Assembly: GCA_964036195.1 (NCBI GenBank)
Contig: OZ038452.1
Location: forward strand, 10,410,704-10,474,703
Length of the DNA: 64,000 bases
DNA from: Sphaerolaimus hirsutus
Taxonomy: Eukaryota; Nematoda; Chromadorea; Monhysterida; Sphaerolaimidae
Reading direction: 5' to 3'
A program made the translations under genes and the position numbers. Of this stretch, positions 37,601-44,003 are shown piece by piece; positions within the stretch are counted from its first letter, which is position 1, and each line of letters starts with the position of its first letter. The notes under the pieces are model-generated. The model saw only the letters and a program-made list of their open reading frames with translations. It was not told the DNA's origin and searched no databases.

Positions 37601-39075
37601 TACACTTTACTTTACATTTGTCATGACAATTGACACTTTGCATGACATTTTACATGACATTTGACACCTTACAATGATTGGGACTGCCCCCAGATCCATG
37701 AATAAACAGGTAGAGACTCAAGCAATGAGATAAAAGTTTACAAAAAATATGAATTTTTATACAATTTTACAAAAATGCGAATTTTTATACAATTTTACAA
37801 AAATTTTACAAAAATTTGAATTTTTATACAATTTTTATTTTTATTCTTAAATTTTCCATTTTATTTTATTTTATTTTATTCTTGAATATTCCATTTAATT
37901 TTTATTTTATTTTTATTTTTTCTGAGATTTTGCCAACCCTGATCATGTCAAATAGAAATTTTCAAATTGTGCTTGACATGGAAAACTTACACCTTGCAGA
38001 CTGAATAAACCCTACTTAAACATAACACCTGGGTTTCCAAAATTCTTTTTTCGAGTTTTGCGTGTCAGTTTGGCAAAGCCGCCATGGCGCTTTTTGGTGC
38101 TTTTTAAAAAACGAGCGCCAAGCGCCAATGGCGCCACGGCGTCATAGCGCCAAGCGCCAAAAGCGCCACGGCGCTTTTCCATGGCATAGCGCCAAGCGCC
38201 AATGGCGCCACAGCAAAAAGGCGCCAAGCGCCAATGGCGCCACAGCAAAAAGGCGCCAAGCGCCAAAAGCGCCATGGCGCTTTTTGCTTTGGCGCTAGCG
38301 CCGAGCGCCAGCGCCATGGCGCTTTTACATCACTAGTCTGTGTAGTACCTGTAATAAGTGTATATAGCATCATTCATCTCACTGTAGCCATTTTCTATGT
38401 AAGACAGGTAAGGATGTTGTAATTCTGCCAAATTTCTTTGGTGAAACTTCATCGGCGGGCAAATGTACACATCTGGCAGGAACATATATGCCTCATTTCT
38501 AAGGCTGAAATGTTGAAATTGTCTTAGACCAAGACTTTTTTGAAGACAGTTTTCACGCACTTGTACTCTGAAAGGATGGGCTCCTGTATGAAATCGGTCA
38601 ATGTTTCCTTCAGTTGCCAGATGAGTGCAGCAATCGCCAGCACCACGATTGACGTCCAGATTATTATATCGAAGTATTTTCTCTTCGAGATTGCCTCTCC
38701 CCTGTAAATTATGAATCACTTCAATTAGAATATCTTGTTTAACGAAAACAATAAATGCTACGACCACACCACATGTATGAAAATGCGTAAAAATCGTGTC
38801 GTCATTTAGTAAAATATGCATCAACATGAGAGTAAAATGTGAAAAATCGACACCACTCACCAGTCATGGAATCCATGCAGCTCAGTCTTCTCGCAGAAAA
38901 ACTGGAACCACGACCCCCTCTTCACCTTGTTTTTGCCCTTTCCTTGATTATTCCTTTCAGATTTGTCGATGTAAGATTTGACATTTGCTTTTATTTTCGG
39001 CAATTTTATTACCTTCGTATTTGGTTGACGTTCGGTCATAGTGGTAGTTGACGTGTTGTATTTTGATGTGCTCAT
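16472..39075 (-). CDS. DEG/ENaC-type cation channel subunit, copy A (3' end not found)
   Basis: Fifteen exons, listed 5' to 3': 39075-38861, 38701-38561, 38504-38349, 36182-36081, 36038-35963, 23615-23487, 23402-23307, 23184-23043, 22972-22686, 21985-21857, 19858-19712, 18669-18560, 18474-18330, 18143-18014, 16686-16472. All junctions are GT-AG and phases agree throughout, giving 740 codons. Visible family marks are the N-terminal His-Gly motif (ELHGF), a first membrane helix (IIIWTSIVVLAIAALIW), FLPDVYICPP after it, GKCF followed by GRGVSIVLDL, a cysteine-rich extracellular region, and LDIAYSDLQY just before the expected second helix. DEG/ENaC subunits are trimeric sodium-permeable channels of the plasma membrane; the gating stimulus cannot be inferred. 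No exon with the second helix and its GxS filter was found. Exon 5 has Tyr where copy B has Cys. Introns 3 and 5 are swollen by transposons. Start chosen: first ATG of the open frame in exon 1 (MSTSKYN); MTERQ 12 codons later is possible. Confidence 0.85.
16877..17291. mobile_element. CCGTATT-type MITE, insertion proven by empty site
   Basis: Ends CCGTATTACCTCGAAATACC and GAGGTAATACGG are flanked by TA (16875-16876, 17292-17293). Copy B has the uninterrupted AGTATATAGCTTAAT near 51428. The filling repeats GGGGTTTATTCGAGG and its complement. The element lies in intron 14 of the channel gene, so it inserted after the duplication. Confidence 0.95.
17369..17747. mobile_element. CAGAGTTG-family hAT-like element, right end deleted
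   Basis: The left end CAGAGTTGTTAGAATT follows GTGAATAC, as in the complete copy at 51509-51978. In copy A the sequence jumps from AAAATGT to CATAAATCACACAGC. The right terminus and about 290 bp of flank still present in copy B (51987-52275) have been lost. Interior units are GTAAATGTAAGTA and AAAAGTGAGTA. Confidence 0.8.
18014..18669 (-). CDS. Channel copy A exons 12-14 (cysteine-rich region)
   Basis: Exon 12 (18669-18560) carries ECTNECLPPCEYNNF, the cysteine cluster typical of the DEG/ENaC thumb and palm. Its donor TTCCG|GTTGAG is phase 2 and joins exon 13 (18474-18330, RTSVTSVALMPL to LAEFGFTQ). Exon 14 (18143-18014) encodes EDLLPNEREIRCKHKGCGG and more cysteines. The exon 14 donor ACTG|GTTGGC was chosen because phase 1 is needed for exon 15. 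The intron between exons 13 and 14 is a complete palindromic repeat. Confidence 0.8.
18144..18329 (-). mobile_element. Introner-like element forming all of channel intron 13
   Basis: On the coding strand the intron begins GTGCCGCCAATCCCAAACCC and ends GGGTCTGGGACTGCCCCCAG, and these ends are imperfect inverted repeats of each other. The 186 nt between exons 13 and 14 are nothing but this repeat, with AATGTCAAATGTC units and a central GCAAACGCACGTTTGC palindrome. The splice donor and acceptor lie at the very ends. Related copies sit outside introns (711, 3362, 11751, 37240), so this is a mobile family. Copy B has the same element (55112-55278), so it predates the duplication. Confidence 0.75.
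18688..19652. mobile_element. TAACGATGGC-family hAT-like element 2, empty site in copy B
   Basis: It ends GCCATCGTTA; the left end is GAACGATGGC, with one change. The flanking octamers are TTCGCAAT and ATCGCAAT. Copy B reads GATTTCGCAATTGAGG without interruption (near 55626). ATTCGAAAATTC units fill both flanks. Near 19130-19240 it carries a piece of the CAGACCC palindromic repeat, and at about 19250-19380 CCAAAATACCCCC-like sequence. It lies in intron 11 and is specific to copy A. Confidence 0.9.
19712..19858 (-). CDS. Channel copy A exon 11
   Basis: Acceptor CCCTTCAG|ATG, donor CAACAA|GTTATC, phase 0 on both sides. It encodes MLNLDYSVGICRLQCALDDV and then YTSCNCMRPIS, the CxxxC...CxC pattern of the DEG/ENaC extracellular domain, followed by EKPFCNIQQ. 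Copy B exon 11 encodes the same residues. Confidence 0.87.
19962..21555. mobile_element. Solo LTR 1 of an LTR retrotransposon
   Basis: The sequence starts TGTAGGTGGAAATATG and ends AAAATATCTGACA (TG...CA), flanked by the 4-bp duplication AAAT (19958-19961, 21556-21559). It contains a TATA-like CGCTATAAAATATT near 20731 and an AATAAA signal near 20813, in the order expected in an LTR. A near-identical LTR is at 34239-35878. No gag or pol lies next to either, and each has its own flanking duplication, so both are solo LTRs. It is absent from copy B. Confidence 0.85.
21857..21985 (-). CDS. Channel copy A exon 10
   Basis: Acceptor GTCATAG, donor ATGCAC|GTCAGT, 43 codons in phase 0. It encodes AETGKRTSILLELTKMTMLS and then KKSELFHPTLLCYEQ. 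It corresponds to the conserved strand following the finger domain, where the family has a T-x-I-x-L-x-K-T pattern ending in a cysteine. Confidence 0.8.
22021..22665. other. Copy-A-specific insertion, possible inverted-repeat element
   Basis: Copy B goes directly from TTCACGCGGTTTT to CAAAAAAACTATTCAAAAGC, whereas copy A has about 640 extra bases. Near the ends are TAAAGTCGGCAGACG and CCGCCGACTTTATAC, an inverted pair. Exact ends and target duplication are unclear. No transposase was recognised. A 78-codon minus-strand frame (22326-22562) is not a known protein. Confidence 0.55.
22686..23615 (-). CDS. Channel copy A exons 6-9
   Basis: Exon 6 (23615-23487) encodes AVFLESQIHRENFTLLCPP with a weak donor AAG|GTTCCA. 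Exon 7 (23402-23307) has AGFRVEQFIRECHIGAPD and a cysteine pair. Exon 8 (23184-23043) has VFDPEYGKCFVLELHRQ then GRGVSIVLDL, the best family signature in the gene. Exon 9 (22972-22686) carries NKHWQNDNGFPFQEQPECPR through GALIRINAPHDP. A 70-nt intron separates exons 8 and 9, and 84 nt separate 6 and 7. Exon 6 is the least certain; in copy B the same exon is four codons longer but in frame. Confidence 0.82.
23664..23819. repeat. Palindromic CAGACCC-type repeat in channel intron 5
   Basis: It reads AGGTGCCAATCCCAGACC at one end and TTTTACAGGGTCTGGGG at the other, with AAATGTCAAATGTCATTC units inside. Copy B has the homologous repeat at 57340-57508, so it predates the duplication. The giant GCGCC element inserted in its right terminus. 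Confidence 0.75.
24047..24493. mobile_element. CCGTATTT-type MITE inside the giant element
   Basis: It begins CCGTATTTCCTCGAAATACC and ends GAGGAAATACGG, with TA on both sides (24045-24046, 24494-24495). The interior repeats CCCCCTCGAAATACC on both halves around an AT-rich middle. Confidence 0.9.
24494..25435. other. Unassigned interior of the giant element
   Basis: No protein or transposon end is clear. GAGGGTGCCCCAAACTATAT at 25127 and AAAGTGGCACCCCCTCAGG at 25160 form a short inverted pair like that at 14941-14993, so this may be a small SINE- or MITE-like copy. Confidence 0.35.
25436..26446 (+). pseudogene. LINE upstream frame, unrecognised
   Basis: The 337-codon open frame is in the same frame as the endonuclease and is separated from it only by TGA at 26447-26449. 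Its basic C-terminal part (RITGILRKKKPDVKLGNNNK) could be a nucleic-acid-binding or linker region. No gag-like or zinc motif is seen, and another frame over 25765-26001 is also open, so the coding frame in the first half is uncertain. Confidence 0.4.
26450..27342 (+). pseudogene. LINE endonuclease domain, disrupted
   Basis: It starts QNVRSARNKHEQIREML, like the N-terminal LxxNVRS motif of APE-type LINE endonucleases. The catalytic glutamate motif is ILGEANVRTR, and VVGDFTALLG stands for the usual GDFN. After TGA at 26999-27001 the reading continues in two other frames: WWTFGVRQDE, then RLNYCMIDNQ and SDHSALDIDI (the SDHxxL motif). A further TGA (27121) and TAG (27340) follow. The domain cut target DNA for target-primed reverse transcription in the ancestral element. 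Confidence 0.8.
27760..28330. mobile_element. TAGGGTGTCAAC-family hAT-like element 1 (CCGTTTCC-filled)
   Basis: The ends TAGGGTGTCAAC and GTTGACACCCTA are perfect complements, flanked by CTCATGTT (27752-27759, 28331-28338). The body is almost entirely TTTCCGTTTTCCGG units with GCAAATTTTT spacers. It is nested inside the TAGGGCTCGAA element, which is itself inside the LINE inside the giant element. Confidence 0.95.
28575..28860. repeat. ~105-bp tandem repeat with TATC runs and C tracts
   Basis: Units of the form C-tract, AAACCGCCCAGCTATCTATC, then CCCGGAGGC and AAAATTTTGGGCTACTACCC are repeated nearly three times. Related single-copy sequence (TATCTATCC...GGAGGAGC) lies at 29115-29190 and a diverged version at 430-510, so the unit belongs to a dispersed family. 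No coding role is apparent. Confidence 0.7.
29647..31344 (+). pseudogene. LINE reverse transcriptase domain
   Basis: One frame, interrupted by TGA at 29896-29898 and 30082-30084, encodes a linker (29647 on) and then the RT. Motifs seen are NNYRTVGIQCNILKLY, AGFRANRRTMDN, FVDAVKAFDRVN (first catalytic Asp), GVCQGCCLSPTLY and FVDDVVLM (catalytic Asp pair). The usual GxPQGxxLSP and F/YADD boxes are replaced by GVCQGCCLSP and FVDD. Catalytic aspartates are intact, so only the stops and upstream damage inactivate it. Confidence 0.88.
31540..31764 (+). pseudogene. LINE C-terminal zinc-finger remnant
   Basis: The frame encodes RQWINCPLCEALGWSFW followed by MTLSHYLGQC, a CX2CX12HX4C pattern like the cysteine-histidine finger at the C-terminus of many LINE proteins. 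It is out of frame with the RT stop at 31342-31344, so another lesion separates them. Confidence 0.6.
32913..34234. other. Unassigned sequence and right GCGCC array of the giant element
   Basis: 32913-34085 has no recognised gene. From about 34098, GCGCTTTTTTGGCGCTTTTT leads into a short TTGATTGATTGAT run, then GCGCCAAGCGC units. This is the inner part of the right terminal array before solo LTR 2. Confidence 0.5.
34239..35878. mobile_element. Solo LTR 2, inserted in the GCGCC array
   Basis: It begins TGTAGGTGGAAATATG and ends AAAATATCTGACA, like LTR 1 and in the same orientation. The flanks are GCGC (34235-34238) and GTGC (35879-35882), a 4-bp duplication with one change. TATA-like CGCTATAAAATATT is near 35063 and AATAAA near 35145. 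It splits the right array of the giant element, so it is younger than that element. Confidence 0.88.
35963..36182 (-). CDS. Channel copy A exons 4-5
   Basis: Exon 4 (36182-36081) encodes ETIGDKSLINETWLEQ then FDILDVGKEDFVGLFG. A 42-nt intron (36080-36039) with GTAGGT donor and CTCACAG acceptor separates it from exon 5 (36038-35963), GVLIKYSALSTSYDRDNA then IPYPPPTG. Copy B has LIKC, so copy A has exchanged a cysteine for tyrosine. The exon 5 donor GGG|GTGAGT lies 17 nt from the duplicated target site of the giant element. Confidence 0.85.
36226..36370. mobile_element. CCGTAATT-type MITE in intron 3, shared with copy B
   Basis: It starts CCGTAATTACTCGAATAATT and ends AGTAAATACGG, flanked by TA. 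The homologue in copy B is 57772-57905, so it inserted before the duplication. The copy A version has longer G runs (GGGGGGGGGGCGGG). Confidence 0.8.
36405..38335. mobile_element. GCGCC-type hAT-like element in channel intron 3
   Basis: The left end is TACTGATGTAAAAAGCGCC (one change) and the right end GGCGCTTTTACATCACTA, with the 8-bp duplication GTCTGTGT (36397-36404, 38336-38343). Copy B has the empty site TGTGTCTGTGTAGTACC near 57930. The inserted end stops 12 nt from the exon 3 splice donor, leaving GTACTACACAGAC as the 5' end of the intron. Arrays lie at 36420-36535 and 38080-38325. A CAGGGTTGG element is nested at 36876-37941. Confidence 0.95.
36876..37941. mobile_element. CAGGGTTGG-family hAT-like element 2 (inverted)
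   Basis: Ends CAGGGTTGGTTTTATAAAAA and GATTTTGCCAACCCTG are flanked by ATCATGTC (36868-36875, 37942-37949). The order of parts is the reverse of the copy at 11503-12534, and the contents are very similar: TAAAATAAAAT arrays outside and a TGTCATGACA/GTATCCAAATC palindrome within. Confidence 0.95.
38349..39075 (-). CDS. Channel copy A exons 1-3 (N-terminus, TM1, FLPDV)
   Basis: Exon 1 (39075-38861) encodes a Lys-rich cytoplasmic N-terminus ending FFCEKTELHGFHDW, with the His-Gly gating motif. Exon 2 (38701-38561) completes that Trp and adds KRKYFDIIIWTSIVVLAIAA, the first membrane helix. Exon 3 (38504-38349) begins LRNEAYMFLPDVYICPP, the counterpart of the FPAVTICN motif. A 56-nt intron (38560-38505) lies between exons 2 and 3; read through it, the frame appears broken. 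Upstream of the ATG the frame stays open for about 50 codons in both copies, so a more upstream start or exon cannot be excluded. Confidence 0.88.
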
Positions 39076-39695
39076 TTCGTGAACTGATGAAGCGTTAATA
39101 ACAAACACCCAGTGCCCTGTCCACCGGAATTTGTAAACATACTTGGAGTCTTGGATACGCCATTCACCACTGCTTATTATCGTTGTGTGGCAGGCGTAAC
39201 ACCTTAATTACCTTGGGTATGGTACTTTGGTTACTAGGTTACCTACATGATGTGGCTCCGAATGCTTTTTTGTTCAAGTTACTGATTTTTGCGTCGCGTT
39301 AAATATATTTTTACTTAACACCGTATTTATTCGAATTCTCTTCAATTTTTTTGCGTCAACTTTTTACCTGCTATTCTATTGGATGTTCTGTTCTATTGAA
39401 AGCCGACCTTCTTTCTTTCTCCATTTTTTTTCCAAACAAGACAAGACAAAAACATTTTCTCCTTCTATTTGAACAAAAACGGTAATACCCAATTTTCACC
39501 GTTTTTTTGAAAACTGATGCAGAACTCGGTTGGTGGACACCATTAGGTAAGCCACAAATGAACTGCAATTTATTTTTCTGAAGTGGCATTAAATATAGGT
39601 AATTCACCACACTAGATATTTACTTCATTTCATTTCATTTCAAGTACCAAACCGCGATTGATGTCCCGCATCGTGGGCTCCATAAAACATAAATA
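39076..39695. other. Upstream flank of channel copy A, no other gene seen
   Basis: Similar to 58680-59630 in copy B. A possible CCGTATTTATTCGAATTC element starts near 39320 and its matching ACGGTAATACC lies near 39479. Its copy B relative is 58927-59515. No promoter motif could be assigned with confidence. Confidence 0.4.
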
Positions 39696-39950
39696 CCGTA
39701 TTACCTCTAATTATCCCCCCTTGAATCAACCCCCAATCGAGTTAACCCCCCCCCCCTCAAAATGGGCTGGGAAATAATAACCCCCCCCCCTCGAAATACC
39801 CCCCGGAATGACGTACATCATGTATGCAATGTACATGATATGTATTTATTACTGCTAATTTGCGTTGCAGCTACACGTACACCAAATATATCCTGTTAAT
39901 TTTGCTGGTGAAATAATAAACCCCCATGGGGGTATTTCGAGGTAATACGG
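39696..39950. mobile_element. CCGTATT-type MITE
   Basis: It begins CCGTATTACCTCTAATTATC and ends GAGGTAATACGG, flanked by TA. The centre repeats CGAAATACCCCC and AATCAACCCCC. Copy B lacks it; its sequence passes from CACGTTAGATAC straight into CTGTAGC. Confidence 0.85.
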
Positions 39951-39952
39951 TA

Positions 39953-40098
39953 GATACTGTAGCTTAATTTAAATATAGTGTTTATGATTAGAGATGTAAA
40001 AAGTGCCAGGACTTTGGCGCCGAGCGATACTGTAGCTTAATTTAAATATAGTGCTTATGATTAATGATGTAAAAAGTGCCAGGACTAGTGATGTGAAA
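39953..40098. repeat. 73-bp direct repeat of flank plus transposon end
   Basis: GATACTGTAGCTTAATTTAA through GGCGCCGAGC occurs at 39953-40025 and again from 40026. The second copy is interrupted after GCCAGGAC by the element at 40086-43658. The duplicated unit includes host flank and the first 40 bp of a GCGCC element. Confidence 0.85.
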
Positions 40099-43000
40099 AG
40101 CGCCAGAATTTTGGCGCCACGCGCCAAAAGCGCCATGGCGCTTTTGCCATGCATAGCGCCAAGCAGGCTGTCTGTGAAAGTATACCCCGTGGTATACAAG
40201 CGGGGTAAACGAGGCGGGAACAGCATTTTGTTTAGCGCGCAGTAGTAATTATTTGCGCGGTTTTGTTTACATTGAGTTACACAAACGCGACACATTACGA
40301 GTAATGCGGGGTGCGCGCAACAGGGGTCAATTCACTAAGCGGGGTACTTCTGTTCATTAACACGCATCATTTGGAACAAATCGTGCAACATAAATTTGGC
40401 ATACCACGATGAAAATAATTTTTCGGGATAAGCGTGGTATAACTTGACAGAACCAGAGTAAAATTATGGGCGGCAGAAGCGGTATTTTGTAAATGTTAGT
40501 TTATGTATGCAACACTTACTTTCAAAATATGACAAGATAACACAAACTCCAGGCATAGAAATAATTGTTTAACATCAAAACTGTCAACTGGAAAATGTGG
40601 CGCTAAATGTAACATCCCATTCCCACATCTGTGCAGCCCAGATGAACTTTACACTGATTCACACTAGTGTTGGGAATTTCAAAATTTTCCGTTGTGGTCC
40701 ACAGTTCTCTATTTAAAAAATACAGTTAGGGTATTGGTTGTTCTAAGTTCAATACAGTTGAGACTAGGGTTAGGAATTTCAAAATTTTTGGGTATCGGGT
40801 TTTGGTTCCAAAAGGTTTGCGGGTACCAGGTAACAATGGCAAACCCTCTGGAAAAAAGTATTTAAATTTTTAAGTGTTTTTTAAAACAACTTTTCAAATT
40901 TTGATGTTTTTCTGAAAATAGTTTTCAAATTTTTGAATTTAGTTTTTGAATTATTAAATATTTTTGAATTTTTTAATTTTTTGCATCAAATTAGTGTATT
41001 TTCGAATTTTTCTGGTGTATTTTGAATACACATTCATGTTTTTCAGCTCTCCGAGCTGTTCCACAGTCACATCTGTACATCTTTTGTTCTGTGGTGACAA
41101 ACAATATCAAGGTTGGGTTGGGTTCCCAAACCTAGTTGAGACTATTTTGGTTCCAAGATATAGGGTTTTGGGTTGGAGATTCAGGTCCAATTTGTGGTTC
41201 TCATTTCCAAAATGTGAGTATTTCCGCAGTTTGGTCTGATCGGGTCGCCTTTCCAACCCTAGTACACAGTCTGGTATTTTACAGCTGAATATTTAAAGTG
41301 CTTGCATGGTGCCCCAGACAGATAGAGGGACATTTCGAATACAGTGTGATTCACCTGTATTGTTCCCTGTTTTTTTTCAGTGCACTCAATATTCAGTGTG
41401 GATCTTTACACATACTCAATAATCAATGTTAGCTGAATTTTCTGTATGTTTTTTTCTCTTGAATTTTTGAATTTTTGTAATGACTGTTTGTTCATTATAC
41501 TCGCGGACATCTTAGTATGAAAACCTACCATAACCCATCTGAATACTGGACCAAAAATAATACAGTTTTTTATCATTATAATATTCCGTTTTTTACTATG
41601 GAAGATATTATTATGAAATTTATCACAAGATTTTATTCATTAAATTAAGGTAGGTTTCCATACTAGGTGTACTGTCCTCTAGTATAATGTAGATTTTGTG
41701 GACCATCCTGTATTTAAGTGTAGTGTCCATTTTTGACACTGGTACCCTTACCAGCTGGCCCACTGATTTATTCCATAAGTTCTGCAGCTTTTTGAGTGAA
41801 TGAATATGCAAATATTAAAAACTATTTTAGATAAATATTCAAAAGAAAAACAGTTTTGGACAATAAATGGTACCAGAATTTCAAAATTTCCTAGAATTCA
41901 ATTTATTGAATCAAATTTCTATGGAATTGAGCCACCTATGCTCAAGGCTGCAGAGTTCTCAAAGTGGAAATAGCAGTGGTTTTTTGTGGCACCCTTCAAA
42001 TTGGATACCATTATTATATTTTTTTAATTAGGTATCTTCTATTTTTTCATTTTGATTTTGAAGCCCAAGCGACTTAAAACACTTATTTCTTAAATATCAC
42101 AAGGACACAATATCCTTAACGCATTTCAGGGGTGCAAGCGCTCAGCTGTTTTGTGCCCGCGCAAAAATTAAGCAAAAATTAACGCGGTATATAACCTTGG
42201 TTTCACCCGTTCTGGCAGTTTTTTGTCAAATCAGTCCGCGGGATACAGTTTTGTTGCGCGCGCATCAAATATTGCCTTGACTTATAAAGAGGTAAACAGA
42301 TAGGTATCCCCCGCCTGTTACGTGTTATTGAAACATTGATTTTTTTTGTGCGCGCTCATTTGCGCGTAAGACGGGTTAGGTATCGATTCCACGTGACCTC
42401 TTATAATGTAATTAACCAAAAGTCGTGTTATGCACGGGGTACAGATGCCATTATAAGCGTGGTACGTGGTGTACCTAAAAGTGCCGTTTCTCACGGACAG
42501 CCTGGCGCCAAGCGCCAATGGCGCCACAGCAATTTAGCGCCAAGCGCCATGGCGCTTTTCTAGACCACGGCGCCAAGCGCCAATGGCGCCAGAGGATGTT
42601 AGCGCCAAGCGCCAATAGCGCCAGCGCCAAAAAAAATTTGCTGCTCATACATGCTAATACAGAGTTATTTATTCGTTTAACTTGCAAGATAAATGTAAGT
42701 CAACTGCTGTGCCCCAGTAAAGTTTTGTTATGTATTTTTGTCATATGATTTAACAGGGACTGGGATGGGCTAATGATGGCAAACCATCCGTAAAAAAGTG
42801 CTTTTTTAGTGTTTTCTTCCTAATTATTTTTCGAATTTAGAATTTTTCCAAAAAAATAGGTTTGCTTGGAATATTTTTGGAGTATTTTCCGAATTTTTCC
42901 ACTAGGTTGTTGCATTTTCGAGTTTTGCTGTTCAGTTTTGAGCAGTGACCACACGGACTGCCGAGCTGTTGCCACTGAACACTTGCACAAAAACTTTTTT

Positions 43001-43658
43001 GCTGTTTTACAACAATCAGATATGAAATTGAAGTTAAAAAATTGTGGTCTCGAATTTTACATGCAAGCAAAAAGTGCAGCATTTTACATTCACAACCAAA
43101 GATACCAAAAAATTAAAAAAACACTCCATATTTTTTTTCTAAAAAATCGCGTTGAAGTGTTTTTCTCGTGGTGGGATCAAAATTTGTATATGCTTTCCAA
43201 CTTTCAAATTTTGGATTGGTTTGAATTGTTAGTTTGGACTAGTCTCAGAGTGCAGTCTGCACGCTGTTAGGTCAAGTGTCATTCAAAAAATGTAAAATGT
43301 CAATAGGAATAAGTAATAAAACATTTTATCGTTGAAATTTTGACACTTTGCATGACATTCGACAAAGTCACAGGACTTTTTACTGTTACACATTGACTTT
43401 TTGCTTCAAATAACGATGTATTTATATTTTTGAGTCCTTGGCGCTTTTTTGGCGCTTTTAAAATCACAAGCGCCAAGCGCCAATGGCGCCACAGCATCAT
43501 TGCGCCAAGCGCCAAAAGCGCCATGGCGCTTTTGCATAGCACAGCGCCAAGCGCCAATGGCGCCACAGCAAAAAGGCGCCAAGCGCCAAAAGCGCCATGG
43601 CGCTTTTTGCTTTGGCGCTAGCGCCAGGCGCCAGCGCCATGGGTCTTTTACATCACTA
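40086..43658. mobile_element. Second-level GCGCC-type hAT-like element
   Basis: Left end TAGTGATGTGAAAAGCGCC, right end GGTCTTTTACATCACTA, 8-bp duplication GCCAGGAC (40078-40085, 43659-43666). Its left array is cut by the CAGGCTGTC element. Between 42640 and 43440 lies the interior sequence TTTGCTGCTCA followed by TAATGATGGCAAACC, shared with the element at 36405-38335. Confidence 0.93.
40164..42504. mobile_element. Third-level CAGGCTGTC-family hAT-like element
   Basis: Ends CAGGCTGTCTGTGA and TCACGGACAGCCTG are inverted repeats with one mismatch, flanked by GCGCCAAG (40156-40163, 42505-42512). That octamer is also an array unit, so the duplication is weaker evidence here, but excision would rebuild a regular array. 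The interior has GGTATAC-type motifs near both ends, GGGTTGGGAATTTC/TTCCAACCCTAG repeats (40669-41265) and no recognised gene. Confidence 0.8.
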
Positions 43659-44003
43659 GCCAGGACTTTGGCGCCGAGCGCATTTTGCCGACCTCTAGCG
43701 CCAAACGCCAATGGTGCCAGAGCAAAATGGCGCCAAGCACCAGAAGCGCCATGGCGCTTTTCGCTTTGGCGCTAGCGCCAAGCGCCAGGCATTTTGTTCC
43801 TGGCACCTGGTAAAGATAGCGCCAAGCGAAAAAAACCTTGTACATGGCGCCGAGTGCCAATGGCGCCACAGCAAGCTAGCGCCATTGCGATTTTACATAA
43901 CTACTTATGATGCCCTTGAACGGAAAAAGGAAATATGTAATTAAAATATGGCCCGCCACCCCACAGTGAAGTTTCACGAAGTTACCTATGTAAGACAATT
44001 AAC

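Larger units (their letters stand above)
40062..43903. mobile_element. Outer GCGCC-type hAT-like element of a nested set
   Basis: The left end is TAATGATGTAAAAAGTGCC and the right end GCGATTTTACATAACTA. Both are diverged from the family consensus but flanked by a perfect 8-bp duplication CTTATGAT (40054-40061, 43904-43911). Without the nested insert (40086-43658) only about 270 bp remain, mostly GCGCC array at 43667-43885. Confidence 0.9.

Noticed and set aside
38505-38701. Programmed or pseudogene frameshift after the first membrane helix
   Set aside because: A 56-nt GT-AG intron starting GTGCGTG (copy A) or GTGTGTG (copy B) and ending ATTTCAG joins the frames exactly and gives a normal distance between helix 1 and FLPDV in both copies.
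39109-39200. Upstream extension of channel exon 1 as coding
   Set aside because: The frame is open for about 50 codons upstream of the ATG in both copies, but no earlier ATG was seen in copy A. It is noted as a possibility and not annotated as coding.
215-43885. GCGCC arrays as CRISPR arrays or coding repeats (long open frames such as runs of ALGAKR or APSAKSAMALF)
   Set aside because: There are no unique spacers, and both strands are open only because the repeat lacks stops. The arrays lie inside TIR-bounded elements with target duplications in an animal genome.
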